NCBI GenBank assembly: GCA_027603945.1
Contig: JADIIU010000041.1
Location: 1-64,000, forward strand
From: Terramyces sp. JEL0728
Taxonomy: Eukaryota > Chytridiomycota > Chytridiomycetes > Rhizophydiales > Terramycetaceae
Reading direction: 5' to 3'
DNA length: 64,000 bases
Part shown: in pieces, positions 13,847 through 23,951 of the stretch
Numbering within the stretch: the first letter of the stretch is position 1
Layout: each line of letters starts with the position of its first letter
The notes under the pieces: model-generated
Told to the model about the DNA's origin: nothing
The model's database searches: none
What the model saw: the letters and a program-made list of their open reading frames with translations, nothing else
Made by a program: the position numbers and the translations under genes

Positions 13847-15991
13847 TTATTCTTCATCTGATTCTTCGTCTGACGATCCCCCAAGTGCCGCCATTTTTTC
13901 CTTCCATTGATGCGCGATTTCGAGCAATTTGATATTACTCTTATCATTATCGTCTTCAGGGAACACATAATCGTAGTACTCTTCCCACCCTTCGGCATTT
14001 CCAGATTCGTCCATGACTCGTCTACGCTTCTTGACAGCTTTAGGCAACTTGTTTTGCACATTCTGAACAGAATCGTCAGTCCCGTGTTCCTTTTCAAAAT
14101 TGAGCCAAGATTCCAACAACAAAACCCTATCTTCCTTGTGATATTGAGATCGAGCCCAATCATTACTCTTGTCAAATCTAGCCCTTGCCGCCTCAATCCT
14201 TTTTTCTATTGAGCCATTGTCTTGTGCGGTAAATTCAAAGTTGGCAAAACTGATTTGAACCTAGGATGAAAACACTGTTACCTTGACGTGTGAAGTACGC
14301 TCTAGCAATCTGGTATACAATTCACGAGCGTTTGCCCATTCTTCCTCGTCAACTTCAAAATCTAGATACGCTTTCCACAAAACTTCTGGCAAATCCAATT
14401 CGCCCTGCTTAATTGCAATTTCAAATATTCCTCGTGCCCTTTCTGTATCTCCAAGCATTCTTTCCAGCTCTGCAAACTTTATCCATGCAGCACAGTTGGT
14501 TGGGTTCCATTCAAGATATTTTTGATACAATGTTCTTGCACGGTCAAACTCACGAAGAGACAGTTCCAACGTAATGTAATCCTTGAAAATCTTCTCTTTT
14601 GCACAAATACCAAGAGCTTTGCCCATTTGTTTACGCGCAGCAGCAAGTTCGTGCTGTCTGACCAAGAATTTGGCATACAAGTTCCAAATCTTTGCAAATG
14701 TAAAGTGTTTGTGAGGGACGACATTCAATGCATTTACATAAACCTGTTTTGTTCTTTCAATATCCTGAAATTAACTCCAAATACCTTTGCTTCCAACTCT
14801 TCCCAAACTGCATAAAATATCCAAATATAAATGTACCTTCTCCAGTATCTCTTTTCTCCAACTAGAGGTACCTGGGCAATTGCCCTTTCGTAGATTTGTC
14901 TGATTTTCTCGGGTCTGCCTCCTGATTCTTCCAGTCGTATATAATCAAACCAGATATCATAATTGTGTGAATTCTTTTGAAGCTCATCTTCATACTTTAA
15001 CCTTCTTTTTGCAACAACCACATCTTCCAGTCCTGATATTAATAACAATTACCATCCCTGGTTCCAAACTGCTTTTCAAATGATGTAAATTCATTAAACA
15101 AATTTTCCTTTAACCCCTCAGGCAATTTGTCCAGAGCGTATTGATAAATCGCGCGAGCTCTATCAACTTCCTTTTGTCTAGTTTCAAACTTTGCAAATGA
15201 AATATATACATTTTGATCAATAAATTCTTCTCCCAATGTAGATATACACTGCTCATAGATTTCACGGGCACTATCTGCGTGTCTCTGTCCTTCTTCAAAT
15301 TTACTCCACTTGATCCAGTTTTTTGGTTGTGGATACACTGAAACATATCGCTTGAATATAAGTCTTGCCCTTTCGTATTCCTTATATCTCTGCTCAAACT
15401 TTACGTATGCCATCCAAGCCTCTTCTGTTGGCTCCCATTGCATCCAGCGCTCGAATACCTGTCTAGCACCTGCTGGATTATCCAACAATTCTTCCATGTA
15501 TGTGTATTTGTACCAAAATACATCGACTTTTGGGAGAATCGCAACAGCACGATCATAAACATTTCTAGCTCGGTTGACATTCTTGTTTTTCATTTCCATT
15601 TCGGCATATTTCAACCACAAAACTTGATTTCTGTGCTCAAATTCCAAAGCCCTTTCGAAAACTGAACGAGCTCTATTGTCAAAAGCAGTTACCTTTCCAG
15701 TTCATCTTGTTTTTCTTCCCATGATGCATACTTTAGCCATGCACCTACTGCCGTCCTATTTCTCCTCACAATATTTTCAAATTCTCTCCTTTTTTGTTGT
15801 TGGTAAGTGTCTAATTCCTCTTTACCAGAGATTCTTTGTTTTGGAGCCACATTGTTTGGCTGTTCTTGCCTCTCTTTTGCTTCCCTGAGAATCTGTTCAG
15901 CAGTAATTTGAATCACAGCAGGATTTTTATTTTTGATCTTGGGTTAATTTGATATTACATCCGCTGGACGTGGGAGTAGCAGATCTTTCAT
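13847..15991 (-). CDS. CLF1: Crooked-neck/Clf1 spliceosome scaffold (HAT repeats)
   Basis: Exons (minus) 15959-15991, 15693-15937, 15053-15672, 14785-15032, 14282-14764 and 13847-14260; introns of 21, 20, 20, 20 and 21 nt; 680 residues. Clf1/CRNKL1 is a core NineTeen-complex protein that bridges the active spliceosome. Seen: the conserved entry [14 protein letters not shown], then about 15 half-TPR (HAT) repeats of the W-x-x-Y/F-A-x-x-E type ([42 protein letters not shown]). The C-terminus is acidic ([11 protein letters not shown]). The first exon is only 33 nt. Length and repeat register match the family, so nothing appears missing. It is itself interrupted by five ultrashort introns. Confidence 0.96.
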
Positions 15992-16245
15992 TTTTGAAAT
16001 TTAAAAAAATTAAAAGTTTTGTCAAAATTGTCTTTCAAATGAAATTGAAATTAGAATTGCAGTGAGCTCAATTAATATCGTAGTAGTTGGTTGAGTCAAA
16101 TCTCAGACGGCACAAAAATATTCTGTCTGTCCTTTCTTCATCCACAGATTGAAATGATGAGGGTTTCCATTATCATTAGGTTAAATGTTTAATTCTGCCA
16201 GTGCATAATCTTTACACGCGCATAATTCTGCATCTAAACCAAAAA

Positions 16246-17146
16246 ATGACTGACTTGGCATCAACAACATACAGCAATCTGTCATTATCACCAATGCGGA
16301 TCCTTCCGCCAAACGCAACGATATCAAAAACCCTTGAAAAATTCCAACAATCCTTGGATCCTATAGGAATAGTATCGCACACCGATCCAAACAAAATCAT
16401 CGGGATTATATCTCTGCATGATATCTTTAAATTTACCATGAAAGAGTTGATTAAAGGGAAACCAGTAAAGCAAGACCCTGTTGAATGGGCTCTGACTCTT
16501 AATCCAGAAGATGAGAGTTATTTGGTTTGGGAGCGCCATTTGGGAGATTTAATGCGAGACGTATTATTCGTTAATGTAGGCTTTGGAAGCATTTACTGCC
16601 GGATTGCATTATGGTTTAGTCAGCGATTTGGACAAGCATTTTATCCTTACACAGTATGCTCTATTGAATTATTTACTGGAACATGGCGATGGATTGGATA
16701 AAGATGTTCGGGAATGGATTAATTGGAAACCTTTTGATGGCTCAAAAGTGATTTCCGTCAATGGGGACGACACTTTGGAACAAGGTAACGAGTATTAACG
16801 CAGGGTTCAAAGTCATTCACACTGCAAGAGTCCCGTCTGTGCCGGTTATCCAGGCTGGCAAGTACATATCCACTCTGGATTACTTGTCTGTCTTTGGAAT
16901 CAATTCGCACGATCAACTGCAACAGCCAATCACAGAGATTGTAAAGGTTAGTCTGCGTTAATCCAGTTTCGAAAGATTGTAGACTACTGTAATGCGGGTA
17001 GCAGCTGCAGACAAGTCATTGAAATCATGCTGAATAGCCATATTTCCAGAGTATGGATTTTAGATAATGCTAAAGTATTGGGTGTTGTTTCCCAGTCAGA
17101 TATCATTGGTTGTTTAATTGGATCAATACCAAAAGCACCAAAATAA
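16246..17146 (+). CDS. CBS-domain protein (AMPK-gamma/CBSX-like)
   Basis: Exons 16246-16560, 16580-16784, 16804-16946 and 16967-17146; introns of 19, 19 and 20 nt; 280 residues. CBS pairs bind adenosine nucleotides and act as energy sensors. Repeats seen: PIGIVSHTDPNKIIGIISLHD (about 37-57), a middle repeat around VPSVPVIQAGKYISTLDY, and a clear C-terminal CBS half with SRVWILDNAKVLGVVSQSDII. A Trp-containing insert (PVEWALTLNPEDESY) separates the first and second parts. It is smaller and more divergent than yeast Snf4 or Sds23, so the exact orthologue is uncertain. The start is the ATG at 16246; no in-frame ATG lies just upstream. Confidence 0.8.
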
Positions 17147-17168
17147 TAAAACGGTATTTTATTCTAAT

Positions 17169-18029
17169 TTAAAAGAGTAATAGTACAAGGATGCTCAATG
17201 GCACAACGCTACTGGCTGCACCGCTTAGCACCATACCGTCAGTAAGACCATAAACTGCTGGGGCTTTAGTAGCAGCAGGAGGAGCGTATGCAGGAGCATT
17301 AGCAGTTGGGATGTATGGGTTTTGGGTAGGTTGAGTTGGTGCGACCACAGCTTTGGTAGTTATTGGGGTTTTAGGGGGAATAGTGGAGACGGCAACTTGT
17401 GTGGTTTCTTTTCCTAAGGGTTTGTTTAGGACACTAGCTGTCTTAGTAAGCACAGCTTTTGTAGTTGCAGCTGGCACAAGCTGTGCGACAGTTGTCGGTG
17501 CAGGGATATTATTACTTCCAGAGTTTCCAGCATTCAGTCCATCGACAGCTGGCGGCAGTTTGGGCAATAGGTATGCTGGAAGCAAATTACGCTGTCCTAC
17601 AGTGCATTCATCAGGGGAACCTACACAGATACCACCGCAGTGTGAGTGGTCAACTACACGCCATTTACACACTTCAGGATCCAGCGCATTTGAATTTGGG
17701 AATGCAGCTTGGAAAGAGGACTTGGCAACATCTAAACCTGGGTCACCTTTTTGGTCAACTGCCAAGATGTAGACACTTGGACCTCCACTCGCATTGGCCA
17801 TTTCCAAACACATGTTGCAATTCCCAGCACCTAGCCCATGAACAGCGACAATCCTAGCGACATTCAACATTGTATATCTGATTCCACACCAACCTGGCGA
17901 ATTGTCATACGCACTCCCTAGAGATTTCATATCTTCTTCGTATGGGTGATAAGTGCACCTTCCTTGTTGCCAATCGCTGCCGAACTGTGCGAAAACTGGT
18001 GTCAGCAATGCCAGTAATTGCGGACGCAT
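17169..18029 (-). CDS. Secreted GPI-type protein with expansin/RlpA-like barrel
   Basis: Single exon, 286 residues. A short signal peptide (MRPQLLALLTPVFAQ) is followed by a Cys-rich domain (about 18-165) with GRCTYHPYEED, GWCGIRYTMLN, GAGNCNMCLEM and DVAKSSFQAAFP. That is the pattern of double-psi beta-barrel proteins (expansins, RlpA, barwin-like). Next comes a Thr/Pro/Ala-rich stalk (about 175-255) and a small-residue site before a C-terminal hydrophobic tail (SSVVPLSILVLLLF), as in GPI-anchored wall proteins. The classic Asp-Cys catalytic motif after the barrel strand is not intact (VDQKGDPGLDV), so it may bind wall glycans rather than cut or loosen them. A TATA box lies 31 nt before the ATG. 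Confidence 0.75.
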   Translation of the reverse strand: MRPQLLALLTPVFAQFGSDWQQGRCTYHPYEEDMKSLGSAYDNSPGWCGIRYTMLNVARIVAVHGLGAGNCNMCLEMANASGGPSVYILAVDQKGDPGLDVAKSSFQAAFPNSNALDPEVCKWRVVDHSHCGGICVGSPDECTVGQRNLLPAYLLPKLPPAVDGLNAGNSGSNNIPAPTTVAQLVPAATTKAVLTKTASVLNKPLGKETTQVAVSTIPPKTPITTKAVVAPTQPTQNPYIPTANAPAYAPPAATKAPAVYGLTDGMVLSGAASSVVPLSILVLLLF

Positions 18030-18060
18030 TCTATTTTTTGTTTTTTTGGTTGGTGTCGAT

Positions 18061-18070
18061 TTTTATATAT
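18061..18070 (-). promoter_or_regulatory. TATA box of the DPBB/GPI gene
   Basis: Reads ATATATAAAA on the minus strand, ending 31 nt before the start codon at 18029. If transcription starts about 30 nt downstream of TATA, the 5' leader would be nearly absent. Confidence 0.6.
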
Positions 18071-18356
18071 TGCCCCGAGCTGAGATGGGCTGATACTGGA
18101 CGGCATTGTCGTACAAACGAAACCAACAAAGGATATCTGAATCGAGTAATAAAGACAACGATATTTGAAACCAAATATAGCAAAGGATTCAGATAAACTT
18201 TGCTGCCAGAACTTGCAAAATTTTGAAATTTGGCCATTCTCATCAAGCTGCGAGCACAGTTGGGGTCTAGAATGGTCTATTACTTTATTATTAGTGATGC
18301 AGGCGGAACTACAATGGAGCCCAAGATATAGGGTGGAAAAAGTCATTTTACTTTCA

Positions 18357-20039
18357 ATGGGCGTGAGAAAAAACATTGGAAAGGACAAATATCAGTCAGT
18401 AGATGATGACGACCAAGATTATGCAATCGGGTCTGCTACAAGAAACGGGTATTCCTCTGTTTCAAAAGATGAGGATGATGACAGCAAGAAGCACAAAAAA
18501 TCCAAATCAATGATATCTACATTAAAGTCATACCTAAATCCCCCAAAGTACACTAAAATAGAACCGCAGGACCATTTGGATGATGCGACTGTAATTACAG
18601 ATATGCCGGAAACAGTACGGCACAGAATACCTAAACCAGATGAAGACAAGAAAATATATCCAAATATCCCGCCTCGTTCTTATGCTTTGCTGTATGACAC
18701 TGGCGAGCGCACCAATAAAGGCAACACTGCATTTATAATGGCAATGCTGTCAGAAATGTGGATATTCAACTTGATAGTAATCATGGGATGCACTTACTAC
18801 ATGACTTTTAAAATGTCCAATACAATTCAGGGATATACTGATCATGAATATTGGAATATATCTTGCTTTTGGAAGATCTGTAACTGATTGCTAATTCTAG
18901 TTTGGATTTTGCCGCTTCCTTATTCAATGATTTGCTTCTTTGGCTTGATTTTACCGTTTAGAACGCCGAAATTCCTTTATGAAGAATCTCAGCCGAAACG
19001 AAGGGTGGATAACTTGTATATCTTGATTGTTACTAAAGGTGATAACAGGGAGGCTGTTTATAGGTCCTGGAACGCTCACAAGCATTTGGAAAGGCTTCAT
19101 CCATGTGTGAGAGTGCACGTACTGACTGACGAACCCTACTTTTTTGAAAATATCAATTGCTACACGTGTCCTACAGATTTCAGGACTGCAAACTCTAAAT
19201 ATAAAGCAAGAGCTTTGGAGTGGTATCGACAAGTTCAACAATACACTGAGCATGACTGGGTATTGCATTTGGACGAGGAATCTGTCATTGACGATGAGTC
19301 GGTCAGGAGAATCTTGGAGTTTATTTGGTATGAAACCGCTTTTCATTGGGGACAGGGTGTAATCTTGTACAATCAGTATGGATATTGGGAAAAATGGCTT
19401 TATACTGTTGCAGATGCTATTAGGGTTGGCGATGATCTGGCAAGATTCCAATTGCAATACTCTTACTTTAACAGACCTGTTTTTGGAGCACATGGCTCTT
19501 TCCTGCTATCGAATGGGAAAGTGGAAAACGAAGTTACGTGGGACTTGGGTTCATTGACTGAAGATTATGAATTTGCAATGAAGGCATGGGAACTAGGGTA
19601 CAAATGTGGCAAAGTGCCTGGGATTATTCGAGAGCAATCTCCGATGGATATGATGAGCTTTATGAAACAGCGCAGGAGATGGTATGTTGGAATTATGCGA
19701 TTACCGCAGTTTCTCCCAAAAATGTGGGCATTCTTTTGGACTATAGGCACACTATCTTTGTACGGAACTATAATTTCAATGCCATTGGGTGTAATATTTC
19801 CTAGTGCTACACCAAGGTGGTTTGGATTGCTCAAAGACTTTTCCTTTGTAAATTTCGTCTACCTGTACATTCTGGGCATCCTCATTCAAGACCTTGATCG
19901 TAAAGTCAACCCTCTAATCATACTATTTCGCATACCGTTGACTTTTTTCATCCAGTTCTTTGCAAGTATGCTGGAGGCAGCCTCTGTTACATACGGTATG
20001 TTGTATCCACCAAAAGGATTTGATGTTATTAAAAAATAA
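18357..20039 (+). CDS. egh: Egghead/BRE-3-type GT2 beta-mannosyltransferase
   Basis: Exons 18357-18879 and 18901-20039; one 21-nt intron; 553 residues. Egh/BRE-3 adds a beta-1,4-mannose to glucosylceramide on Golgi/ER membranes in invertebrates. Seen: a polar N-terminus, TM pairs (about 130-190), and a GT2 catalytic core with SKYKARALEWYRQ, VLHLDEESVIDDESVRRILE (donor-site Asp), GQGVILYNQYGYW, RPVFGAHGSFLLSNG, the catalytic LTEDYEFAMKAWELG and the processivity-type motif KQRRRWYVG. Three or four C-terminal TM helices follow. These motifs fit Egh rather than chitin or cellulose synthases. The ATG at 18357 is chosen over upstream in-frame ATGs because the following residues are hydrophilic and the upstream frame reaches into the divergent promoter. 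Substrate in this organism is inferred. Confidence 0.85.
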
Positions 20040-20089
20040 ACTCAATTCAGATTTGCAGAACCCGCTTGTTTTCGTTTACGCGTTCTTTG

Positions 20090-20702
20090 ATGCTATCTCA
20101 ACAACCTATTAATAGATCGGAAACAAAGCCATCAAAATCATGTGTAATCCAAAATGGACGGATCAGAGTCCATACTACTTTCCCTGATCAAACAGAGCTA
20201 GTGGAAGAATATCACCAATATAACAAGACACTCCTTGTTCGTAAACACAAGCAGAAAACACCACTTGGATCCCTATCAGACTGGATATATGAGGTAGGCC
20301 AAGACTATACGAAACCGCCAACAGATGGTACTTGTTTCTAACACAGAACTTATCAGAGTAAGCGGGACAAACCCGACCCTAGTTCGTCAAGATACACTTG
20401 AGCATTTCCTATGGAGAATAAGAAACTTGCCGTATCCACTTGAAACTTACTCTGTAAAACTCAATGATGAAAAGACAAAGATTATGGTTAGGACAACAAA
20501 CAAAAAGTATTTCAAGATTATCAGTATTAGCGATATGGATCAATCGGGGTTGCGATTGGATGAAAAGAATCTAGAGTGTGATTGGGGCAGTAATACACTT
20601 GTTGTCATGTATGCAAAGCCAAAGATTGTTTTGGACAAAGAAGCAGAGAATAGGGTTCAGTTGGGCAAAGTCAAAGAGGGTAACGAATGCAAGCAACAAT
20701 AA
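20090..20702 (+). CDS. DPCD: DPCD cilium-formation protein
   Basis: Exons 20090-20327 and 20347-20702; one 19-nt intron; 197 residues, close to the animal length. DPCD is linked to ciliogenesis and R2TP/RUVBL chaperones in dynein-arm preassembly. Seen: GRIRVHTTFPDQTELVEEY, LLVRKHKQKTPLGSLSDWIYEVG, FLWRIRNLPYPLETYSV and MVRTTNKKYFKIISI, all matching the family in order. The start is the ATG at 20090. The gene faces AIR2, with 71 nt between stop codons. It is strong evidence for a flagellated stage. Confidence 0.95.
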
Positions 20703-20773
20703 ACAAGTTTCGGTAGTCCATACAACCGTAACCGAATTGAATGGCATTAGGTATTATATTATATCGCAGAAAG

Positions 20774-21587
20774 TCACCACTTGCGCTTCCCACTGGAACT
20801 CCTCCACTCTTTCTTTTTCTTTTGAGTACCAGGAAAGCTCTTTCTTCGATAATCATCTTCGTCCGAGGAGTAATATCTCTTTTTGTTTAATTTGTCGACA
20901 TCTATTCCATCAAAATCAAATGCAGTTGGCGGGTGATATCCAGACCCTTTTCTTGAGCAATAATCACCAAAATGGTCGCTTGATCCGCAGTGGTAACAAG
21001 TAACAGATATAGGCCCTTTTGGGTCATTCTACGTTAAGGAATATTACCTTGTATATATACTGTCTCCATGTCTTTTCACATTCCATCGTCGAGTGTCCGC
21101 TCTTTCTACAATATTCACAATATTTGCTTCTCCTGTCTCTGCAATCCTGCCTGCAGTGTCCCCTGTAATAACAATGAAAACAAATGTCGGCCAAGGGACA
21201 TTTAACTGGATCGTGATCAGATTTACATAAATAGCATCGGGTTTCTTTTTCTTTACATGATTTGAAAGTGTGGCCTGGTTTACGGCAGAATCTGCATATA
21301 ATCTGATCCTCCTGTTCTGGATCGAAATATCTTGGCTGGGCTATTTCTTGTGTCGTTGTTAGAAAGTCTTTAATCTTTTTTTGTTTTTCTTCAGTCATTT
21401 CTAGAGGGTTTAGCAGCGAAGTTGCAGTGAGTGGTTGATAAATCTCTTTCTCTTGTTCCTGGATTCCCGTTTCCCCTTCCATCTCTTCCTTTTCCTGCTC
21501 TACCTCTTGGAATATCGTCTTTGCCTTTTCCAGCCTATCAATCAACTGCTGTATCCTTAGTTTTTTTATTTCGTCTTTTTCTTTCAT
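20774..21587 (-). CDS. AIR2: Air1/Air2-like zinc-knuckle protein (TRAMP complex)
   Basis: Exons (minus) 21048-21587 and 20774-21028; one 19-nt intron; 264 residues. Air proteins are the RNA-binding subunit of TRAMP, which marks nuclear RNAs for exosome decay. An acidic, helical N-terminus (1-85) leads to five CCHC-type knuckles: CRFCRKPGHTFKSC, CYLCKSDHDPVKC, CFHCYYRGHCRQDC, CEYCRKSGHSTMEC and, after the intron, CYHCGSSDHFGDYC. The linker after knuckle four (KTWRQYIYK) matches the Air/Trf4 contact region. A basic tail ends in KKKKEW and SGKRKW. The start codon lies 24 nt from that of CIA30 on the other strand. Confidence 0.9.
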
Positions 21588-21611
21588 TCAAGATCAAAAA
21601 AAAATAATTTC
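21588..21611. promoter_or_regulatory. 24-nt bidirectional gap between AIR2 and CIA30 start codons
   Basis: Only 24 nt separate the two divergent start codons, and they are mostly A on the plus strand. Core promoter elements for each gene must overlap this gap or lie inside the coding region of the neighbour. Confidence 0.6.
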
Positions 21612-22371
21612 ATGTCGCATTTAAAAGGATATTTCAAACGAACTCTTGAATACATGAAATCCCAGACAAAGAATGGTAATTATCATTAATTCAGCATTGA
21701 ACGTTAAACCCCCCGAGTACAAGGAAGAATTGCTTTTTAAATTCAATACCGTGGAAGAAATGGAGAAATGGATTGTGGGGTCTGACGCAGATTTAGGGGG
21801 ATATACCGAAGCATTTTGGGGTCTAACTCCTCAAAAAACAGCAAAGTTCTGGGGGAAATTAAGCACAAGAATTCCACCAGGTTCACCATTAGAATACAGT
21901 GGATACGCAGGAATAAGGTCAATTGAAAAAGAAGCAGTCATGTTTCACACTCCAAAAATAGATTCGTCGTTATATAGATTTATGGAAGTTAGAGCCAAAG
22001 GGGACAAGAAGCAGTGGATGGTAAATATTAGGTAATTGAATTTTAACTTGGAACTGAGTCATTATATCCGGACTATATCTGGCAGCACAGATTACATTTC
22101 CAGAACCCAGGTGAATGGGAAACAATCAGAATTCCATACAGAGATTTCATTCGTACCGCCCATGGGTACTTTTTATTAACATAGATTTGTGCAGAAAAAG
22201 CAAGTGCAGATGGATAGAGCCAATATAAAAACCATAGGGTTTTCGATAGTCAAACAGCCTGGTGAATTTAATTTGGAGGTCGACTATATCAAGCAAGTTA
22301 ATCTGGATAACACGCTGGGTGATATGGATCTTGTGCCTACCGGCGAGCAAGCCAGGATTAGACTGTTTTAA
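21612..22371 (+). CDS. NDUFAF1: CIA30/NDUFAF1 complex I assembly factor
   Basis: Exons 21612-21675, 21695-22031, 22052-22165 and 22185-22371; 233 residues. CIA30 is a mitochondrial chaperone for complex I assembly. Seen: GGYTEAFWGL, GYAGIRSIEKEAV, RFMEVRAKGDKKQWMVNIR, then TESLYPDYIWQHRLHF, GEWETIRIPYRDFIRTAHG and IKTIGFSIVKQPGEFNLEVDYI. The N-terminus is basic and short. Exon 1 was extended to the ATG at 21612 because a 19-nt intron (21676-21694) restores the frame. The second intron (22032-22051) is exactly 20 nt but ends in GG, not AG; the conserved frame across it leaves no good alternative (see findings). Intron 3 is 22166-22184. Confidence 0.9.
22032..22051 (+). other. 20-nt intron with non-canonical GG acceptor
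   Basis: It begins GTAATT, has TTTTAAC as branch motif and ends TTGG. Removing exactly these 20 nt joins WMVNIR to TESLYPDY in the conserved CIA30 order and keeps all four exons in phase. The only nearby AG acceptor (22057-22058) would need a 38-nt intron starting at 22021 and would delete the conserved VNIRTE. Confidence 0.7.
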
Positions 22372-22409
22372 TAAATTATGCCAGGATTAGACTGTTTTAG
22401 TAAATTATG
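22352..22409 (+). repeat. Tandem 29-nt duplication across the CIA30 stop codon
   Basis: Two adjacent 29-nt copies (22352-22380, 22381-22409) differ at one base. The first contains the last codons and stop of CIA30; the second lies in the 3' UTR. It looks like a recent slippage or unequal repair event. Confidence 0.9.
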
Positions 22410-22612
22410 CATCGATATTGCCATTGTACCACAACATTTAAAAAGATTGCAAAACCAGATATGTTAAGGTGAAAAGCAACGGATTGTTTTTACATTCCTT
22501 CGGGAGACTTACACCGCCTCTGTTCAGATCGTACAACAAAGGCAATCAAATTCCAAGTAACCGCTGCAGTACTTGCTGTGCATTCCATAATTTTTTTTCT
22601 CAAATCAAAAAA

Positions 22613-23111
22613 ATGTCGACAGCAGTACAAGCAATTAATATAGGATTCAAACATAATCTTTCAAGCATTTTTCGAAATATCAGATGTAGATCCACACGGC
22701 AAGAAATTCGACAGAGGTACTATCCACTAACACAGTATCTCGTATCTTGGCATCAAGCGAAACAATCATTTCTGAACTGACTTTGGACGTTAATACAGAA
22801 ATATATCCATTAAAAACAGGCGACAAATTTTCACTACTGCTCGTCCATTCCCTGGACGGATCCGTCGTTGATGTAACAAAAAAAGAAACTTGGAAACCAA
22901 CCAAAAAGAGTTTGGCGGATGATTACGATTATGTAATGTACGGAAAAGTATACAAGTACGACGATGAGAATAATTCTAAAGTGTAAGTTGATTTTGATGT
23001 AGATCGGTTTATTGTTCTTTTGGTGGATTATTAATGTGCTTGGCTGGTGATTATAGAGCGTTACAGTCAATTACCGTGGGTCAATATTTATATCTCTTGA
23101 TCCGTAAATAA
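22613..23111 (+). CDS. RPB8: RNA polymerase subunit RPB8/ABC14.5
   Basis: Exons 22613-22624, 22644-22716, 22736-22982 and 23003-23111; introns of 19, 19 and 20 nt; 146 residues, the same length as yeast Rpb8. It is a shared subunit of RNA polymerases I, II and III with an OB-like barrel. Seen: FFEISDVDPHGKKFDRVSR, LTLDVNTEIYPLKTGDKF, YDYVMYGKVYKYDD, SFGGLLMCLAGDYRALQ and a C-terminal YLYLLIRK. The first exon is only 12 nt (four codons). All four exons are needed for the family alignment, which confirms three ultrashort introns independently. Confidence 0.96.
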
Positions 23112-23206
23112 AGACCTTTAGAGATTGTTAATTGGAGTAGACACTGGCGTTCATTGTCACTGTAAATAATGGAATCGCAAGCTATGTACTTTTTATTAAA
23201 TTATAC

Positions 23207-23608
23207 TTAAAGAGCCAACAAAGCAACAGCGAAAGCGGCGAGGGAAAGTCCAGCAGTGTGTGCAGATGCAATAACTGGGGCATTTCCGTACGCAGCAGTG
23301 GTGGTTGCGACAACAGCATCATCTTGGGCAGATGGTGCAGCGTAACCAGCATATGGAGTTGGGACAACTGGGGCAGCAGTAGTTTCAACACACGGGGTTG
23401 AAGTTGGAACTGCCTTTGGAAGGTCTTGGTCACAAGGAGTAGTGGTTGGCGCAACTACTGGAGCATCAGTAGTTTGAACGCAAGGAGTGGTGGTTGGGGC
23501 AACAGTGGTTTCGCATGGGGTGGTGGTAGTTGGAACAGCTTTTGGCAAGTCGTTTCCGTAGTATTGTGGAGCAGCGAGGACAGCAGAGGCGATGACGAGG
23601 AATTGCAT
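23207..23608 (-). CDS. Small secreted GPI-type protein with Thr/Pro/Cys repeats
   Basis: Single exon, 133 residues. Signal peptide MQFLVIASAVLAA; then imperfect repeats of DLPKAVPT...TPC and TTDAPV-like units rich in Thr, Pro, Val and Ala with regularly spaced cysteines; then small residues and a hydrophobic C-terminus (LSLAAFAVALLAL) typical of GPI attachment. It is probably a heavily O-glycosylated wall or zoospore-surface protein. A TATA element sits 40 nt before the ATG. No known family recognised. Confidence 0.75.
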   Translation of the reverse strand: MQFLVIASAVLAAPQYYGNDLPKAVPTTTTPCETTVAPTTTPCVQTTDAPVVAPTTTPCDQDLPKAVPTSTPCVETTAAPVVPTPYAGYAAPSAQDDAVVATTTAAYGNAPVIASAHTAGLSLAAFAVALLAL

Positions 23609-23951
23609 TTTAACTTTCTATATTGAGTGTTTGAATGTGTCCTGTCCTTTTATATTTCCCTCCAAAAGCCCTCCGTTTTCCAGTGTTTCAAGTTGTTTAG
23701 CCCGGAATGAGCCCCATCCCATTATTTCTGTCGGTATTCCTTCCAAGAGCCAGCTGAAAGTAGCTACTGACGGACCACACGGACTGGAACGCAACCCACG
23801 AGATATTTTATTGCTGCATGGTGGATATCCCCAATACCAATTTTAATCTTTGCAGTTACTCTGACGAAAAAATAAGCCAAAATAAGTTACCTGCAAACAA
23901 AAGTAATGGGGCAAATACGCTTGAAACTGCATTCTAAAATAAGACAGTGCT
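23609..23951. other. Spacer between a GPI gene and ABCC copy 1
   Basis: 343 nt holding the promoter of the GPI gene (TATA near 23650) and the 3' end of the ABCC gene. No other feature was seen. Confidence 0.55.
23648..23655 (-). promoter_or_regulatory. TATA box of small GPI gene
   Basis: Reads ATATAAAA on the minus strand, 40 nt before the start codon at 23608. It is the same arrangement as in the other GPI-type genes here. Confidence 0.6.

Noticed and set aside
22021..22058. Alternative 38-nt CIA30 intron with normal GT and AG ends
   Set aside because: It would remove VNIRTE, a conserved part of the CIA30 domain, and is far outside the size range. The 20-nt GG-ending intron fits better.
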